DNA of 64,000 bases, from contig NC_082700.1 of NCBI RefSeq assembly GCF_949987515.2, forward strand, positions 37,535,380 to 37,599,379, given 5' to 3'. The translations under genes were made by a program, and so were the position numbers. The notes beneath the pieces are model-generated. The model did no database searches and had not been told where the DNA came from. It worked only from the letters and a program-made list of their open reading frames with translations. This DNA is from Delphinus delphis (taxonomy: Eukaryota; Chordata; Mammalia; Artiodactyla; Delphinidae). This document shows positions 24,333 to 35,950 of this stretch, piece after piece (the first letter of the stretch is position 1; every line of letters begins with the position of its first letter).

Positions 24333-24712
24333 CTGTATACTATATATTGAATGTTTTTGTCCCTCCCCCACCCCACAAATTCGCATATTGAAACCAAATT
24401 CTCAATGTGATGGTATTAGAGGTGGGGTCTTTGGGAGATAATTAGGTCATGAGAGCAGAGCCTTCATACAGTATATTACTGCCCTTATAAAAGAATCCCA
24501 GAGAGCTCATCTGTATCCTCCTCCATGTATGGTTACAGTGAAATGGGAGCTGTTTATGAACTAGGAAGTGGCCTTCCCCAGACACTGAATCTGCCAGCAC
24601 CTTGATCTTGGATGTCCCAGCCTCATGAATGAACTGTGAGAAATACATTTCTGTTGTTTATAATCACCTAATCTGTGGTATTTGGTTATAGAAGCCCAAA
24701 TGGACTAAGACA
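24333..24712 (+). mobile_element. MST/MLT1-like (ERVL-MaLR) solo LTR
   Basis: The order is complete for this LTR class: TATTGAATGTTTTTGTCCC, CATATTGAAACC, AATGTGATGGTATTAGAGGTGGGGTCTTTGGGAG, AATTAGGTCATGAG, GCCCTTATAAAAGAATCCC, GACACTGAATCTGCCAGCACCTTGATCTTGGA, GAACTGTGAGAAATACATTTCTGTTGTTTATAATCACC and a final GGACTAAGACA. No internal retroviral sequence adjoins it. Confidence 0.9.
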
Positions 24713-25384
24713 GAAGTCTAAGAACTCCCTTCTTCCCAGCTCATCACTTAGCAAAGTTGCTCCTCCAGGAAGCACGTATGAAAGGATGTATAGAGGAATA
24801 TAGTGGAAGGGTCTTGTAATACTCTTTCTACAGAGGAGTAGTAGTTTCCTACCTTCTAAAGAAACATGGCAAGTGGGTACTCACAGTTCTTTCCAAGTGG
24901 TCATACCTAAAGAGACTCAAAGCCAATTGCTTGAGCTTCCATGGGGCTGCAAAAGGGAGACATGATTTCTCTTCTACTTGAAGACTGAATATTTTAAGTG
25001 TGTAACTGTGGAAATCAAATAATCTACTTTGTATCATGCAATTAGCATGTAAAATGTTACCTAGGAAATGGCAATTATCTGTGGACAGAGTAGATTCTCA
25101 AGTCTGGATCTTCTATTTACTAGCTCTGTGTTCTCTTTACCTAACTTTTTAGCTAAATAGTCTATTTACAATGAGCAAGTTAAAGGATTTTTTTTTTTTC
25201 ATTTATAAAACTGAGAAATAATCTGCAGAGTTTTTGAGGAGAAGTATTAAAAAAAAAAACACAGAGAAAATATATGTAAATCAATGAAGCTGAAACGACA
25301 TATACTCATTAAATATTAACAATTATTTTCAAGGGAAATGTTCAGATTTGGAAATCTGCTTGTAGAGTCAAGTATCATTTGTTC
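24713..25384. other. Unassigned sequence
   Basis: No gene is recognised. T-run at 25188-25199 and A-run at 25250-25259. Confidence 0.45.
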
Positions 25385-25550
25385 ATTCAGCATAAATTCT
25401 TATATTTTCTTATATTAAATACTAGGCAACAGCACTGTCCTAGGCATGTGAGGTACATTAGGGAAATAAACATTAAAAATACCCAACCTTGGTGGAACTC
25501 AGATGACAGTAACAGATTTAATTGTTAGATGTCATAAATATAAATAGAAT
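25385..25550 (-). mobile_element. Possible L2/MIR-age repeat fragment
   Basis: CATTCAGCATAAATTCTTATAT..., then AGGCAACAGCACTGTCCTAGGCATGTGAGGTACATTAGGGAAATAAACA and CTTGGTGGAACTCAGATGACAG, follow the order of the common old repeat phrase '...GCACTGTTCTAGGCACTGGGGATACAGCAGTGAACA...'. Highly diverged. Confidence 0.35.
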
Positions 25551-27639
25551 ATAAATACACAAAAAGTGTCATTCCACTCTTCACACAAATAATCAAGATA
25601 GGTCTCAGGTAATTTTATGAACAGCTGACTTTCTTTTCCTCAAAACACATACACACATTTAATATCTGAAGAATAAAGAAAGAAAAAGTATGAAACTAAC
25701 ATGCTTCTTATTTGGTTTTGGTAGAGATGGGTAGCTTTTGAAAAAACTGAGAGATTTTTATGTGTGTGACTAAGATTCAAGTTAAGAAATATATGTTGCA
25801 GCCAGGTCCCATGCAGACAGTGGAAGTAAAAGACCTCCTTCACCTAGAGAAGTGAAATTCACAGAAGTGAAATAAGACCAAGGTAATAGATTGAACAGCA
25901 AGGACATTCATGCCTAGTGGAAATGTTCAGCAGGAGAAGTTGTCCAAAGAATTTCCAGAACATAGGGAGAACAATGAGATGGATAACATCAAGCAGAGAA
26001 AAGCCAACATGGTAGCAAGGTAGGTCTGAAGCTACAGATAATAGGAGATTGTAAAATGGCAGCAATATATCCTTAATTCTGATTAGCTTTGTACAATCCA
26101 CAAACACCTGTTTATGTTCCATATCTTTTATTTTACCTGATTTACCAACCTTGTAGCCATAAGAGCAACACATTTTGTTATGTTTCTGGAATATGAGATT
26201 CTGCCTTTAGAAATGTATTAAAAATGTATATACTTCTCTTTATATAGAGCTTGCACCTTTCTTGCTAAATGTATTCTTAAGAATTATATAAATTTTATCA
26301 CAACAAGTTTCTTTTATCATTTCTGTTTTTAGTTGGGCATTGCTAGTGTCACTGGCTACACTACACAGGCTTTTTTTTTTTCATTGTTTTAATGAAAAGT
26401 ACCACCTCTACTTTTATTCTTGTTTATTTTACACTAAAAAATGTCATTTTCTTCTCACCTCTTAACAGACTGCAAACATTGTTTTCCTGTCTTTAAGAAA
26501 AGGGAAACTATACTTTTTTACTCATTAATAATTTAAGACCACTGTTTTAATAAGCCATCAAGGTCTATGTAAAACAAAACAAAATGATAATATTTTTTAG
26601 CAGAAGATAAAAAATAGGAGACAGATATTTAGTGAGTGAGAAGGTGAAATAAATATGAAAGAGGACATCTGAGTCCTGGGGAGAAGAAAAGACATGAACT
26701 ACATTAATAGCAGGATTTCCCAACTACGAGGCTTTGCTATTGATACAGAACTAGCCCAACAAAGGAGGAGGTCAGATGCCAGTTGAGTAAATACAGAAGG
26801 ACTCTTTCGAGGAAAATGGTTCATATGACTATTAACCTGGGAGCTAAGACATCATTCACTAATGTACCAATTCTCACTTGATTGAGAATTTCTCACTACT
26901 TACTCTCAGAACCTTTGCCAGGTTAATCCCCATCAATGTCTAAAGAAGTCTCCTCACCAACTTCATCCATTAACTCTCTTGTTTCCTGTCTATCCAAAAT
27001 GAAGCTCATCTATGCCATACTAAGATTCTGTCTGGTCTTTTTTTTGGAGGCCAGTGTGGATTCTATCCTTTGAATGCCCAGAACAGCCAAAAGCTTGTAA
27101 GAGGAGACAGAAACAAATGTACCTAGTGATATATATTTTGAAGGTAAGATGAACAGAACAGGTTATGGGATATCCCTTTATATTAGCACTTAAAAACAAA
27201 CAAACAACAATTAGAGACCATCCAGCCATCTTACTCTATTGTCAGTCATAAACATCATCTAGTTGAGTTCATCAGGTTTTCTAAACTCGGCTATAAAATC
27301 AGATTCCACGGAATAACAATGAGTAGTAACCTTAGCTCCAGCACTACATATTCTCAATTTTGAAGTTCAATGAAAACTGGCTGGCCTGCTTTGGGTGACA
27401 TGCCCAACACCAACCTGTCAATGTGACCAGGGTAAGGTTTACTTTATGTGCTCCATTCCTATATCCTGAGGTGAAATCAAATATATCAGAACCACAGACA
27501 CTGAGAATGTAGAAAGATGTAGATTTCCATAGGGACACCCTTCAAGTTAAATCATAAGAGGAAAAAGTCTTAACACATTGTAGATAAACCATCCTCCAGG
27601 AGGTAAAAACTTAATATCATTTAAAATGCCAAATGGAGA
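25551..27639. other. Unassigned sequence
   Basis: About 2.1 kb with no recognised gene or repeat. The 104-codon antisense open frame at 25859-26173 is hydrophobic in its second half but shows no family motif, and its surroundings are not gene-like. T-run at 26371-26381. Confidence 0.5.
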
Positions 27640-27960
27640 TACAAAGAATTAATGATATTTTAATTAGAATCACATTTTTAACTTGATTTAGTGTTTCCAA
27701 AGTTCATATGGAGAATAAATGTAGACGAGAAAATCTTGAAAAGTGGAACAATGAGTGAAGATTTCCTATACTCGACAATAAAAGTTATTATAAATCACCA
27801 AAATAAAAAAATAATTTAGTGTCTTTGGAGAGGTAGCCAAATAGATATTTGGAACAGAGTCTGAAGACAGATCCAATTAAGACATAAATGTGGGAGGCAA
27901 TGTGACATTTAGGTAAAGGAAGGGCTTGATTATACAAGTAAGTTAAATGGGCCAGCGGTC
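27640..27960 (+). mobile_element. Ancient L1M fragment, ORF2 3' half
   Basis: TTTCCAAAGTTCATATGGAGAATAAATG...AAAATCTTGAAAAGTGGAACAATG...ACAATAAAAGTTATTATAAATCACC, then TAGATATTTGGAACAGAGTCTGAAGACAGATCC, tracks the ORF2 stretch normally reading 'AAATTCATATGGAA...AACAAAGCTGG...ATAGATCAATGGAACAGAATAG'. No open frame. Probably part of the same old L1 as 28900-29700. Confidence 0.6.
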
Positions 27961-28104
27961 AAGGAATGCTAGATTTCTTTATTTCTATAAATCAAATTTA
28001 ATCTACTTGGAGACTATACTCAGAGTTGTAGGAAAGTCAGTGTCAATCATTGGAGGGAATGGACCTCTGGTTTTCTAATGTCTTAAAATTCAGAGTCTTT
28101 GTAT

Positions 28105-28420
28105 TAGTGTCTAATACTGTGTAACAAATTACCACAAATTTAGCAATTTAAAACAACACAGATTTCTTATCTCAGTTTCCCTGGGCCAAATGTCCTGGCA
28201 CAGCTACACCAAGTCCTTTGTTCAGGGTCTCACCAAGCTGGAATTATGGTGTGGACTGGGCTGTGTTCTCATCTGGAGCTTGAGGTGCTCTTCCAAGCTC
28301 ATCCAGGTAGTTAGAAGAATTCAGTTCCTTATGACTGAGGTCCCTATTTTAGTGCAGTCAGCTGGGGTTATCCTCAGCTCTTTGAGGCTGTCCTCAGGTC
28401 CAAGCCATGTGGCCCTCAGA
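28105..28420 (-). mobile_element. MLT1-type LTR, antisense
   Basis: The plus strand reads the antisense of an MLT1 3' half: GTGTAACAAATTACCACAAATTTAGCAATTTAAAACAAC, a GGGTCTCACCAAGCTGGAATTATGGTGTGGACTGGGCTG block, and CCAAGCTCATCCAGGTAGTTAGAAGAATTCAGTTCC. The right boundary is unclear and may extend to about 28580. Confidence 0.65.
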
Positions 28421-28899
28421 CAATATCAACATTGACCTTACTTTTTCAATGTCAACAGGAGAATCTCTCACAGTCCAATAAGACAGTGTCTCATTTAACA
28501 TAAGGTTATCACATAACATTTTCCTCCATGTTGGTCCACAACAAAATCTGAATGAGGTGATTTCTGTGCACTTGGCCATTTCATCTCTTTATTCTATAAC
28601 TCAAAACTCATTTACAACATATGAAAATGTAAATCTTTAGTTGCCATCATGAAACAGCAAAGGGATAATGTGTCTTATTATCTCTAATTTTTGTTAAAAA
28701 TATAAACAATCATTAATTAATAAAACTTAGATTATCTTTCCAGGTAATTAAGACATATAAGAAAAATATATAAATAAAAAAATCAAAGAACAAACTAACT
28801 TAAAATGAAAGTGTTCATTTGGTAAAAAACATAATAAACAGTATTGAAATACAAATGATAGACCAATAGAAAAAAATGTTATTAATGTATATGACAGAG
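28421..28899. other. Unassigned sequence, possibly LTR remainder
   Basis: The first 150 bases may be the rest of the adjacent LTR. The remainder is AT-rich without a recognisable identity. No gene. Confidence 0.4.
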
Positions 28900-29700
28900 G
28901 AATACATACAATAAGCAATTTTAAATTAATGTGAAGAGCTCCTATAAATTTATAAATAAAATAATTCAATTGAAAAATAATAAAAGTTTTGAACAAATAA
29001 TTCACAGAATAGAAAATGCAAGAGGACAATAAACATACTGTAAGATGTCTAGCATTACTAGAAGTCAGGACACTGCAAATTAAATCAGTAATGAATATTT
29101 TTTACATTGCACTAAAAGATATTGAGGGATAAATATTCTTACACATTGTTGGTGGTACTGTAAATTATAGAAATTTTAGGAAGTAATCTAGCAGTATTAA
29201 TTAAAATTTTAAATATATAGACTTTTGGAAGCAGCATTTTCCTTCTGTGAACTTTCTCTACAGATATGAAGATATCAATAATTGAGAGATATAGTCATGA
29301 CTGTAATTAATTTTAAAATTCCAGTAACAATGTTGATACTCAAGTATAGAAAAATGGTTGAATATGCATTGAATTCATTTAATAAAAATCTATAAATTAT
29401 TGAAAGATGACAAGTTAAATGTATATTAAATACATATAAATTTGGAAGGATGTTCATGGCATATTTTTAAGTGGAAACAATTAAGTTAAATGTTTTAAAT
29501 ATTATCTTACATTTTTGAAAATTAAATAAAATAAAACAATAATTTTAATATGTATATATTTGAACAAAGGTACTGTTTTGGAAAGATACAGTGTATACCA
29601 AAATTTTAATAAACTCTAGTTTTATTTTTCTGTATTCAATCAATATATGTGCTTTTAATTTTTTGCAGGAATATATTACTACCATCTAAATATCATGTAT
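28900..29700 (+). mobile_element. Ancient L1M 3' end
   Basis: Degenerate but ordered matches to the L1M ORF2 end and 3' UTR: ATTCACAGAATAGAAAATGCAAGAGGACAATAAACATA, ACATTGTTGGTGGTACTGTAAATTATAG, AGTATAGAAAAATGGTTGAATATGC, GGAAGGATGTTCATGGCATATTTTTAAGTGGAA, and GAAAGATACAGTGTATACCAAAATTTTAA. No frame remains. Confidence 0.65.
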
Positions 29701-30566
29701 CAGTGGGTCGAGATAAACTTAACCTAGGAATAGTTTGCACTATATGTCTTAGATATGCTTGATATTGTGGCTCTAAATCCCATAGTGTTTTGATTCTGCC
29801 TTCTCCTACACAAAACAGCTGTCGGACCACAATGCTATTGTCTCTAAGTCAATATCTAAGACTACTTCTGCATTTCCAACTCTATATGTTACTTTATTTG
29901 TTTATTGATCTCTACTAAGTATTGACTGTTTCAAAGAATATTGATTTTTTTGAAACTATAACCAAATATGCTAGAGAAAACAGATGAGACCACTGTATGT
30001 TGAATAATTGTTTTGTGCCACACAACTTGCTAGTTGCTTTCAGTGTCCATAAATTTGAAACTTATTCACACAAACACTTATTTGTAGAACAATGAGTAGA
30101 ATCCTGATTAGTAGCCATACACACGTGAGAAAAATGCTATATGGTGACAAAAAAAGGAGAGTGAATGAATTTGACTCAAAATAGATTTGAGGGAGATACC
30201 CAGAAGCAACATAAAGAGACCAAAACTGTGTCTATTCTTCCATATTAAACAGTTCATTTTCCCTCCAGCAGTTTGTGTCTATTCTGCTTGCTTAAGTAGG
30301 CCTGAAATAAGATCTAATCTCGATGCCATTATAATTTTGAAGGCAGGGTACAGGATAGCTACTTAGAGAAACAAATAAATAAAATTCTATATTTTCAGTC
30401 TTCTTTTCTCACAATCAGCTAAAAAATATCTAGTTGATTTTTCCTAGACACATTTTACTCCCTTTCAAAAGATTCTTATACTGTGTTCCTCAGCTTTCAA
30501 CACTATACTACCATCTGTGTAAATTTGACAGAGGTAGATAATTTTATTATTTTGTTCTCTTCATAC
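29701..30566. other. Unassigned sequence
   Basis: No gene or named repeat is recognised. A weak MIR-like phrase (TTGTGCCACACAACTTGC) lies near 30013, too short to call. Confidence 0.45.
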
Positions 30567-30938
30567 TGTCTTAGTCTGCTCAGGCTGCCATAACATAATA
30601 CCATACACTGGGTGGCATAAAGAACAGAACTTTCTCACAGTCTGGAAGCTGGCAAGTCCAAGATCAAGGTTGCAGCAGGTTTGGTTTCTGGTGAGACCTC
30701 TCTTCCTAGCTTGTAGATGTCCATCTTCTTACTGTTTCTTCACATGGCTTTTCCTCATTCTGTGTGCAGGGAGAGAGAGACATCTCTCTCTTCTTCTTCT
30801 TATAAGCCACCAATCCTATCAGATTAATATCCCACCCTTATGACCTGCTTCAGTCTTATTTACCTCCTAAAAGCCTGATCTCCAAATACAGTCATATTAG
30901 GAATTAGAGCTTTAACATATGGATTTGAAGTGGGGAGT
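30567..30938 (-). mobile_element. MST/MLT1-like (ERVL-MaLR) solo LTR, antisense
   Basis: The plus strand reads GTCTTAGTCTGCTCAGGCTGCCATAACA, ACACTGGGTGGCATAAAGAACAGAAC, TCTGGAAGCTGGCAAGTCCAAGATCAAGG, TTGGTTTCTGGTGAGACC, CTTCACATGGC, CACCCTTATGACC and AACATATGGATTTGAAGTGGGGAG, the complete antisense order of this LTR class. A 31-bp tandem duplication begins exactly at its right edge. Confidence 0.9.
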
Positions 30939-31002
30939 CACAATTCGGATATACAAATGTTTATCATTTCACAATTCAGATATACAAATGTTTATCATTT
31001 CA
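30939..31002. repeat. Tandem duplication, 31-bp unit x2
   Basis: The unit starting CACAATTCGGATATACAAAT occurs at 30939-30969 and again at 30970-31000 with one G/A difference. It directly abuts the antisense LTR. Confidence 0.95.
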
Positions 31003-31419
31003 GGTATTTATTTAAGAGTAATTTATGAATGTCTATTAAATGCAGGGAAAGTGGAGGTTACAGTATTGTACACAATTAACTATAATATAGGCACTATATA
31101 TGCCTATATATACATTCATCAATTTATTATTTTAGTAAACAGTTTCAGAAGCCTATTCTAGGCATATGAAACATAAAGCCCAAATATTGAGTGAATAACT
31201 TTAGTGCCTCAAATTTGGGGAAATTTTTATATGTTTCTATTGTCATATCAATTGATCAGTCGTTAATAATTTTGATCACCTGCTCTATACTCAATATTCT
31301 AGGATGTGTGTGGGGGAATGAAAATGGCAACATATAATATAGATTTTAATGTTAAAAGCATAATATGCTCATAAATCTTTTAACTGGGAATCATTGGGAG
31401 TTATCAGCAATCATTACTA
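31003..31419. other. Unassigned sequence
   Basis: No gene is recognised. Confidence 0.45.
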
Positions 31420-31870
31420 ACTATCTCAGTTATCCATAGCTACAGTAATGCTGTGCAAAAATTAATCATGACATTTCCATGTCATATAGCAATAGACCAA
31501 TTATTTTCACTTATGAGACTGTATGTCAGCTGGGCAGTTCTGTTGACTGAGCTGGGCTCAGAGGAGGCCATTCATGCATCTGTGATCAGCTGTCTATCAG
31601 TTGTTCTGCTCTACTGATCTTGGGTGGGTTCTCTCACAGGTCTGGGCCTTCAGCTAGAAAAAAATGGTCTGATTTGGTTCTACCTGATGAAACTCCTTAG
31701 GCAAGATAGCCAAGCTAGACCTCAGGATGGAAACAGAAGAGGAAGAGAGAATGGAATCATGCAAGGCCTAATAACGTTGAGCCTCAGAACTGGCACAGCA
31801 TCATTTCCTTATAATCTATTATGTAAGACAAGTTACTAGACTCGTCCAAATCCCAGGGGTAAAGAAAAGA
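31420..31870 (-). mobile_element. Possible old LTR, antisense
   Basis: The segment opens CTATCTCAGTTATCCATAGCTACAGTAATGCTGTGC and later carries GTATGTCAGCTGGGCAGTTCTGTTGACTGAGCTGGGCTCA and TGGGTGGGTTCTCTCACAGGTCTGGG. This resembles antisense MaLR/ERVL LTRs, and it ends near CAGAACTGGCACAGCATC. The assignment is by general pattern only. The 71-codon plus-strand frame inside it (31624-31839) is not considered a gene. Confidence 0.4.
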
Positions 31871-32519
31871 AATGTATCATTTGTTGTGAAGAACTAAAAA
31901 ATCGTATTGCAAAGAGTTTAGATACTGGGGTTGACTGACGAGCGGGTGAAGAATTGGGGCCATTTCTGCAATCAATCTAGCACACTAGCACACATAAAAA
32001 TTGGGGGAAATATAAATAAATTGTTAATCACTTAATTTCATAGATTATCAGAGAAATTACCAAATGAATCCACAAAGGTGCCCAAGTTAGTGGGTCACAT
32101 ATATGAAAATAAACTAAGTCAAGAGAACTATTTACTATTTTAACTGTCCTATTATCAGGAATGAATTATTATATATTTTCTCCCTCCTCCCCTCCATGCA
32201 CATGCACACAGTTCCATGTTTCTTAGCATCTGCATACATTACTTAATTATCAGGTGTCTTAATAAGTATTTTATGACAAATATAGGATTTGAAATTAGAT
32301 GTGGACTTTCTGTTTTCTTTCTCTTCTCAGTTGAAACCAAAGTTCCATTTCCTATTGTCACCACATTTTCCAATATACCATCATCCCTTGCCTGGACTTG
32401 CCACCGAACTGTGAGTACAGTTCCCTATATTAGAGACAGGGCAATCTTAAAGTCATGCACACATGTACACACAATTAAAATACTGTCCACTACTTTTTAA
32501 TACATACCACCTTTAACAT
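31871..32519. other. Unassigned sequence
   Basis: No gene is recognised. A 94-codon plus-strand open frame at 32216-32500 has no recognisable domain, signal peptide or family similarity. Confidence 0.45.
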
Positions 32520-32965
32520 GGACTACCAGGCACTTCATGAGCTGATTTTTTGTTCATCTACTTAACGGGGACTTATTCACACTTTCCTCAGGACATTTGT
32601 AAGTTCTGTTCCTTCAGGGTAACAAACACCTCCCACTTACTCTTCGATTTTCGATAAATCTGTATTTTCTTAATTCTTTTGACTAGTTAGAATAGAAACC
32701 CTACTGTATGTTTACATAAATCCCCATTGTTATTAAACAACAATTATCATAGTTTGCAATTATATTCTTGTGTGATTTTTTATTGGTTTTTGTTCATCCT
32801 CTCCCCCACAAATATACCTCATACTGTCAGCTTCATTAGAACAAATGAAAAATCTGTTTTGCTTAGCATTTATAGTCTATAGTTATAAACTTAGCCTAGC
32901 TAGTGTCTAACACACAGTAAACACTCCAGAAACCTCACTGACTGGATAAGTAAATTAGTGTATGT
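32520..32965 (+). mobile_element. L2-like LINE 3' end
   Basis: The ordered, diverged L2 phrases are CACTTTCCTCAGGACATTTGTAAG...TTCCTTCAGGGTAACAAACACCTCC, CATACTGTCAGCTTCATTAGAACAAATG, and TAGTGTCTAACACACAGTAAACACTCCAGAAACC (the usual CTGGCACATAGTAGGTGCTCAATAAA position). A fossil with no open frame. Confidence 0.6.
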
Positions 32966-33199
32966 CAAAAAAATTTCTTTTTAAAATCTGGGTTTTCAAA
33001 ACTTGATCGTATGGCAGAAATATTTAGGCTTACTAAATATTCACCAGTTCTGAAAGTGTCTCAGCCCAGTTTTGTGAGTCACTGAATGAAAGAAAGTTGC
33101 CCTGGAGAGTAGTATTGGGCATTTCATAATTATGGTATAAATCTTGTTGTATTAAGCCACTGAGAGCTTGAGGTTTATTTGTAACTTAATAACAGTCTA

Positions 33200-33504
33200 G
33201 GGCTTCCCTGGTGGCACAGTTGTTGAGAATCTGCCTGCTAATGCAGGGGACACGGGTTCGAGCCCTGGTCTGGGAAGATCCCACATGCCACGGAGCAACT
33301 AGGCCCATGAGCCACAACTACTGAGCCTGTGCGTTTGGAGCCTGTGCTCTGCAACGGGAGAGGCCGCAATAGTGAGAGGCCCGCGCACCGTGATGAAGAG
33401 TGGCCCCCGCTTGCCACAACTAGACGAAGCCCTCACACAGAAACGAAGACCCAACACAGCCAAAAATAAATAAATTAATTAATTACTTAAAATGTTAAAA
33501 AAAA
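33200..33504 (+). mobile_element. CHR-like tRNA-derived SINE, long type
   Basis: The copy opens GGGCTTCCCTGGTGGCACAG and has the box-B-like GGGTTCGAGCCC. It then carries the long-form 3' segment ATGAAGAGTGGCCCCCGCTTGCCACAACTAG...GAAACGAAGACCCAACACAGCC and a TAAATAAATTAATTAA-type tail. Near-identical direct repeats AATAACAGTCTA (33188-33199) and AATAATAGTCTA (33505-33516) are its target-site duplication, with one substitution. Confidence 0.96.
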
Positions 33505-33516
33505 AATAATAGTCTA

Positions 33517-33753
33517 TCCTATGTTGGCAAATATAGATGTTAAGATATATAAAGTTATTAGCAAGCCTATTGATCGAGAAGTATGCATAAAATTATATAT
33601 GCACCTTTTTGTATAGAAATACAATATTTAGGCATATTTTAGATTTTATTTAAAGTCTACTTAAGAATCACCCATCTTTAATGATTAAAGTCATAATAAT
33701 TAAAGAAATACTTAATGTATTTTTCTCTGATTTGAGTCAACAAACATTGCTGT
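33517..33753. other. Unassigned sequence
   Basis: Short AT-rich interval; no feature is recognised. Confidence 0.4.
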
Positions 33754-33810
33754 GATAATTCAGTTCTCTATTAGATAATTCAGTTCTCTATTAGATAATT
33801 CAGTTCTCTA
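33754..33810. repeat. Minisatellite, 20-bp unit x2.85
   Basis: GATAATTCAGTTCTCTATTA is repeated at 33754, 33774 and 33794 (the last copy partial), with no mismatch between copies. Confidence 0.97.
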
Positions 33811-35219
33811 ATTCAAACTCTATTCTGTTATTAAATCAATTTTACTACAATTATGTTCAGAAAAATAAAAAAAAACTCAACTAAAATCTAGATCATCACT
33901 AAAATCTACATTGTTTTTCAAAAATCTATTCATGTAACAACTGGATTTTGACTTTAAAAAAAATGAATCAGTGTAAGCTCCAGATTTGACTTTCTCCAGA
34001 ATTTTCATGCTGTGCTCTCTTTTAAATAGTCTGCCTATCAGGGCTTCATTCTTTGACTTAGATTACTTACGTATTATTTTATTCTCTATTCAGTAATTTC
34101 TTGTTTTCATTATCTAGTACTATGTTTTTTTCCTTATCTGACAAATTAACATCTCTAAATCCAGTGTATTTATAGAGAAGATCCCTTAAACATCTCTTCT
34201 TTAGCTTTTGTGTATAGTACTTAGTATTTGGCACATAATCCATATCTAGGGAAGATTATTTCTTCCCATTCACAGCTTATCCTTTCCCCACATTGGTTAC
34301 CATGCTTTTATATAATAAATAATGTTGTCTTCAACTGTATATTTATGAAATTTTACAGAATTATTTACATTTATGACACTTGAAATTTCACTTCCCAACT
34401 TGAATCCTAGAACCTGGAATTTAATCTGTAACTCTATGACTTGCTGTTCTCCCTTTAGTCAACATTAAACATGGTGATGGAGAGGCAGAAGTAGGGTGCA
34501 GCCTGTTCCAGATAAAGTTGCATGTTGAGTGCTTGGGTGGAAAGGGATATCTCTGAAGTTCCTCCCTGTGGAAGTTCTTCAATATATTAAAACACAGTGT
34601 TTTATCCAACTTGGGAAGGGAAGACTTTGAATTTGGTTCCTTAAGGTTTTATAATAATGTGCTCAACATGTCAAGAGATTCTTTTTCTAGGGTTAAATTC
34701 TTTTTATAATAAAATCAAACTTTTATTAATAAAAACATAATAACTTCACAGGAATTATTTGAAATGTGTTTTTAAAATGTGATTTTATGACTGATTATAG
34801 ATGACACTATAAATGAGCTGCCTGAGATTTTGATCCAACATTCAAATACAAGATTCTAAGCATTCTGATGTTTACACATGATTAGCCCTGTGTTACAGTC
34901 AGTCATATTGAAATTAATTAAATGAATGTAAAAAAAGGAATTTGAATAATGAAATGTTAAAAAGTGCACTCCACAAATAACGTGTAAAGAATAGCTCTTT
35001 AAAGTGAGAATTTAGTTGTAGTTCTCTTGTACACTGATGCCAAATTTCAATATTTAAAAAAAGAAAGAGTAGATTTAAATAATTACCCAACCCCCCAAAA
35101 GAGTTTTTATATAATTTTATACTGTTTTTATCAGATAAAGTGAAAACAAAAACCTTATACAAGCATTTCTATCTTTAAAAAAGATATGCTACATCTTAAA
35201 CATGTACATACCCATAATT
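33811..35219. other. Unassigned sequence
   Basis: About 1.4 kb with no gene or named repeat recognised. Confidence 0.5.
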
Positions 35220-35233
35220 AAGATTTGAGTTCA

Positions 35234-35597
35234 GGGCTTCCCTAGTGGTGCAGTGGTTAAGAATCTGACTACTAATACAAGGGATATGGGTTGGAGCCCT
35301 GGCCCGGGAAGATCCCACATGCTGTGGAGCAACTAAGGCCATGTGCCGCAACTACTAAGCCTGAGCTCTAAAGCCCACAAGCCACAGCTACTGAGCCCAC
35401 GTACCACAAATATTGAAGCCTGCATGCCTAGAGCCCATGCTCTGCAGAAAGAGAAGCCACAACAATGAGAAGCCTGCACACTGCAACGAAGAGTAGCTCC
35501 CACTCACTGCAATTAGAGAAAGCTCATGCACAGCAATGAAGACCCAACACAGCCAAAAATAAATAAACAAATAGATAAATAAATTTATTAAAAAAAA
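35234..35597 (+). mobile_element. CHR-like tRNA-derived SINE, longest type
   Basis: The copy opens GGGCTTCCCTAGTGGTGCAG. Compared with the copy at 33200 it has an additional internal block (GAGCTCTAAAGCCCACAAGCCACAGCTACTGAGCCC and a GAAGCC repeat). It shares the GAAGACCCAACACAGCC end and a TAAATAAA tail. A perfect 14-bp target-site duplication, AAGATTTGAGTTCA, flanks it at 35220-35233 and 35598-35611. Confidence 0.97.
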
Positions 35598-35611
35598 AAG
35601 ATTTGAGTTCA

Positions 35612-35902
35612 AAGGAAAGCTAAAACTTCCAATGTTTATCTATTACATCTTTTGCCCTCTTTGTACAAAACTAAGTTAGAAATAAAAATAAATAAAATAT
35701 ATAAAATCTAAATATTTTTGGAGTTTTCCCTTTTTTCCACAAAAGGAAATTGTCCTGTAAGAGATTTCTATACATTTCTCTGTGTGATCAGCCTGAGGAA
35801 CTTCCAATAATATGGGGGTGATGGGAATGGCAGTCTGACAATGAAAATAATGCTAATGAATATTTGAAGCATTTTTTATGGCATCACTCAGTATCAGTAT
35901 TG
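35612..35902. other. Unassigned sequence
   Basis: No feature is recognised; AT-rich. Confidence 0.4.
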
Positions 35903-35950
35903 TATTGTCCCATGATCAATGGGACAATAACTTACTGTCATTAAGTTATT
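35903..35950. repeat. Two overlapping perfect hairpins
   Basis: The first stem is TATTGTCCCAT (35903-35913) with ATGGGACAATA (35919-35929), loop of 5. The second stem is AATAACTTA (35926-35934) with TAAGTTATT (35942-35950), loop of 7. They share four bases, so only one can form at a time. Confidence 0.85.

Noticed and set aside
25859..26173. 104-codon antisense hydrophobic open frame
   Set aside because: No domain, no start context, no flanking gene structure; consistent with chance in AT-rich DNA.
33754..33810. Possible CRISPR-like array (20-bp repeats)
   Set aside because: Repeats are directly adjacent without spacers, and the genome is mammalian; an ordinary minisatellite.
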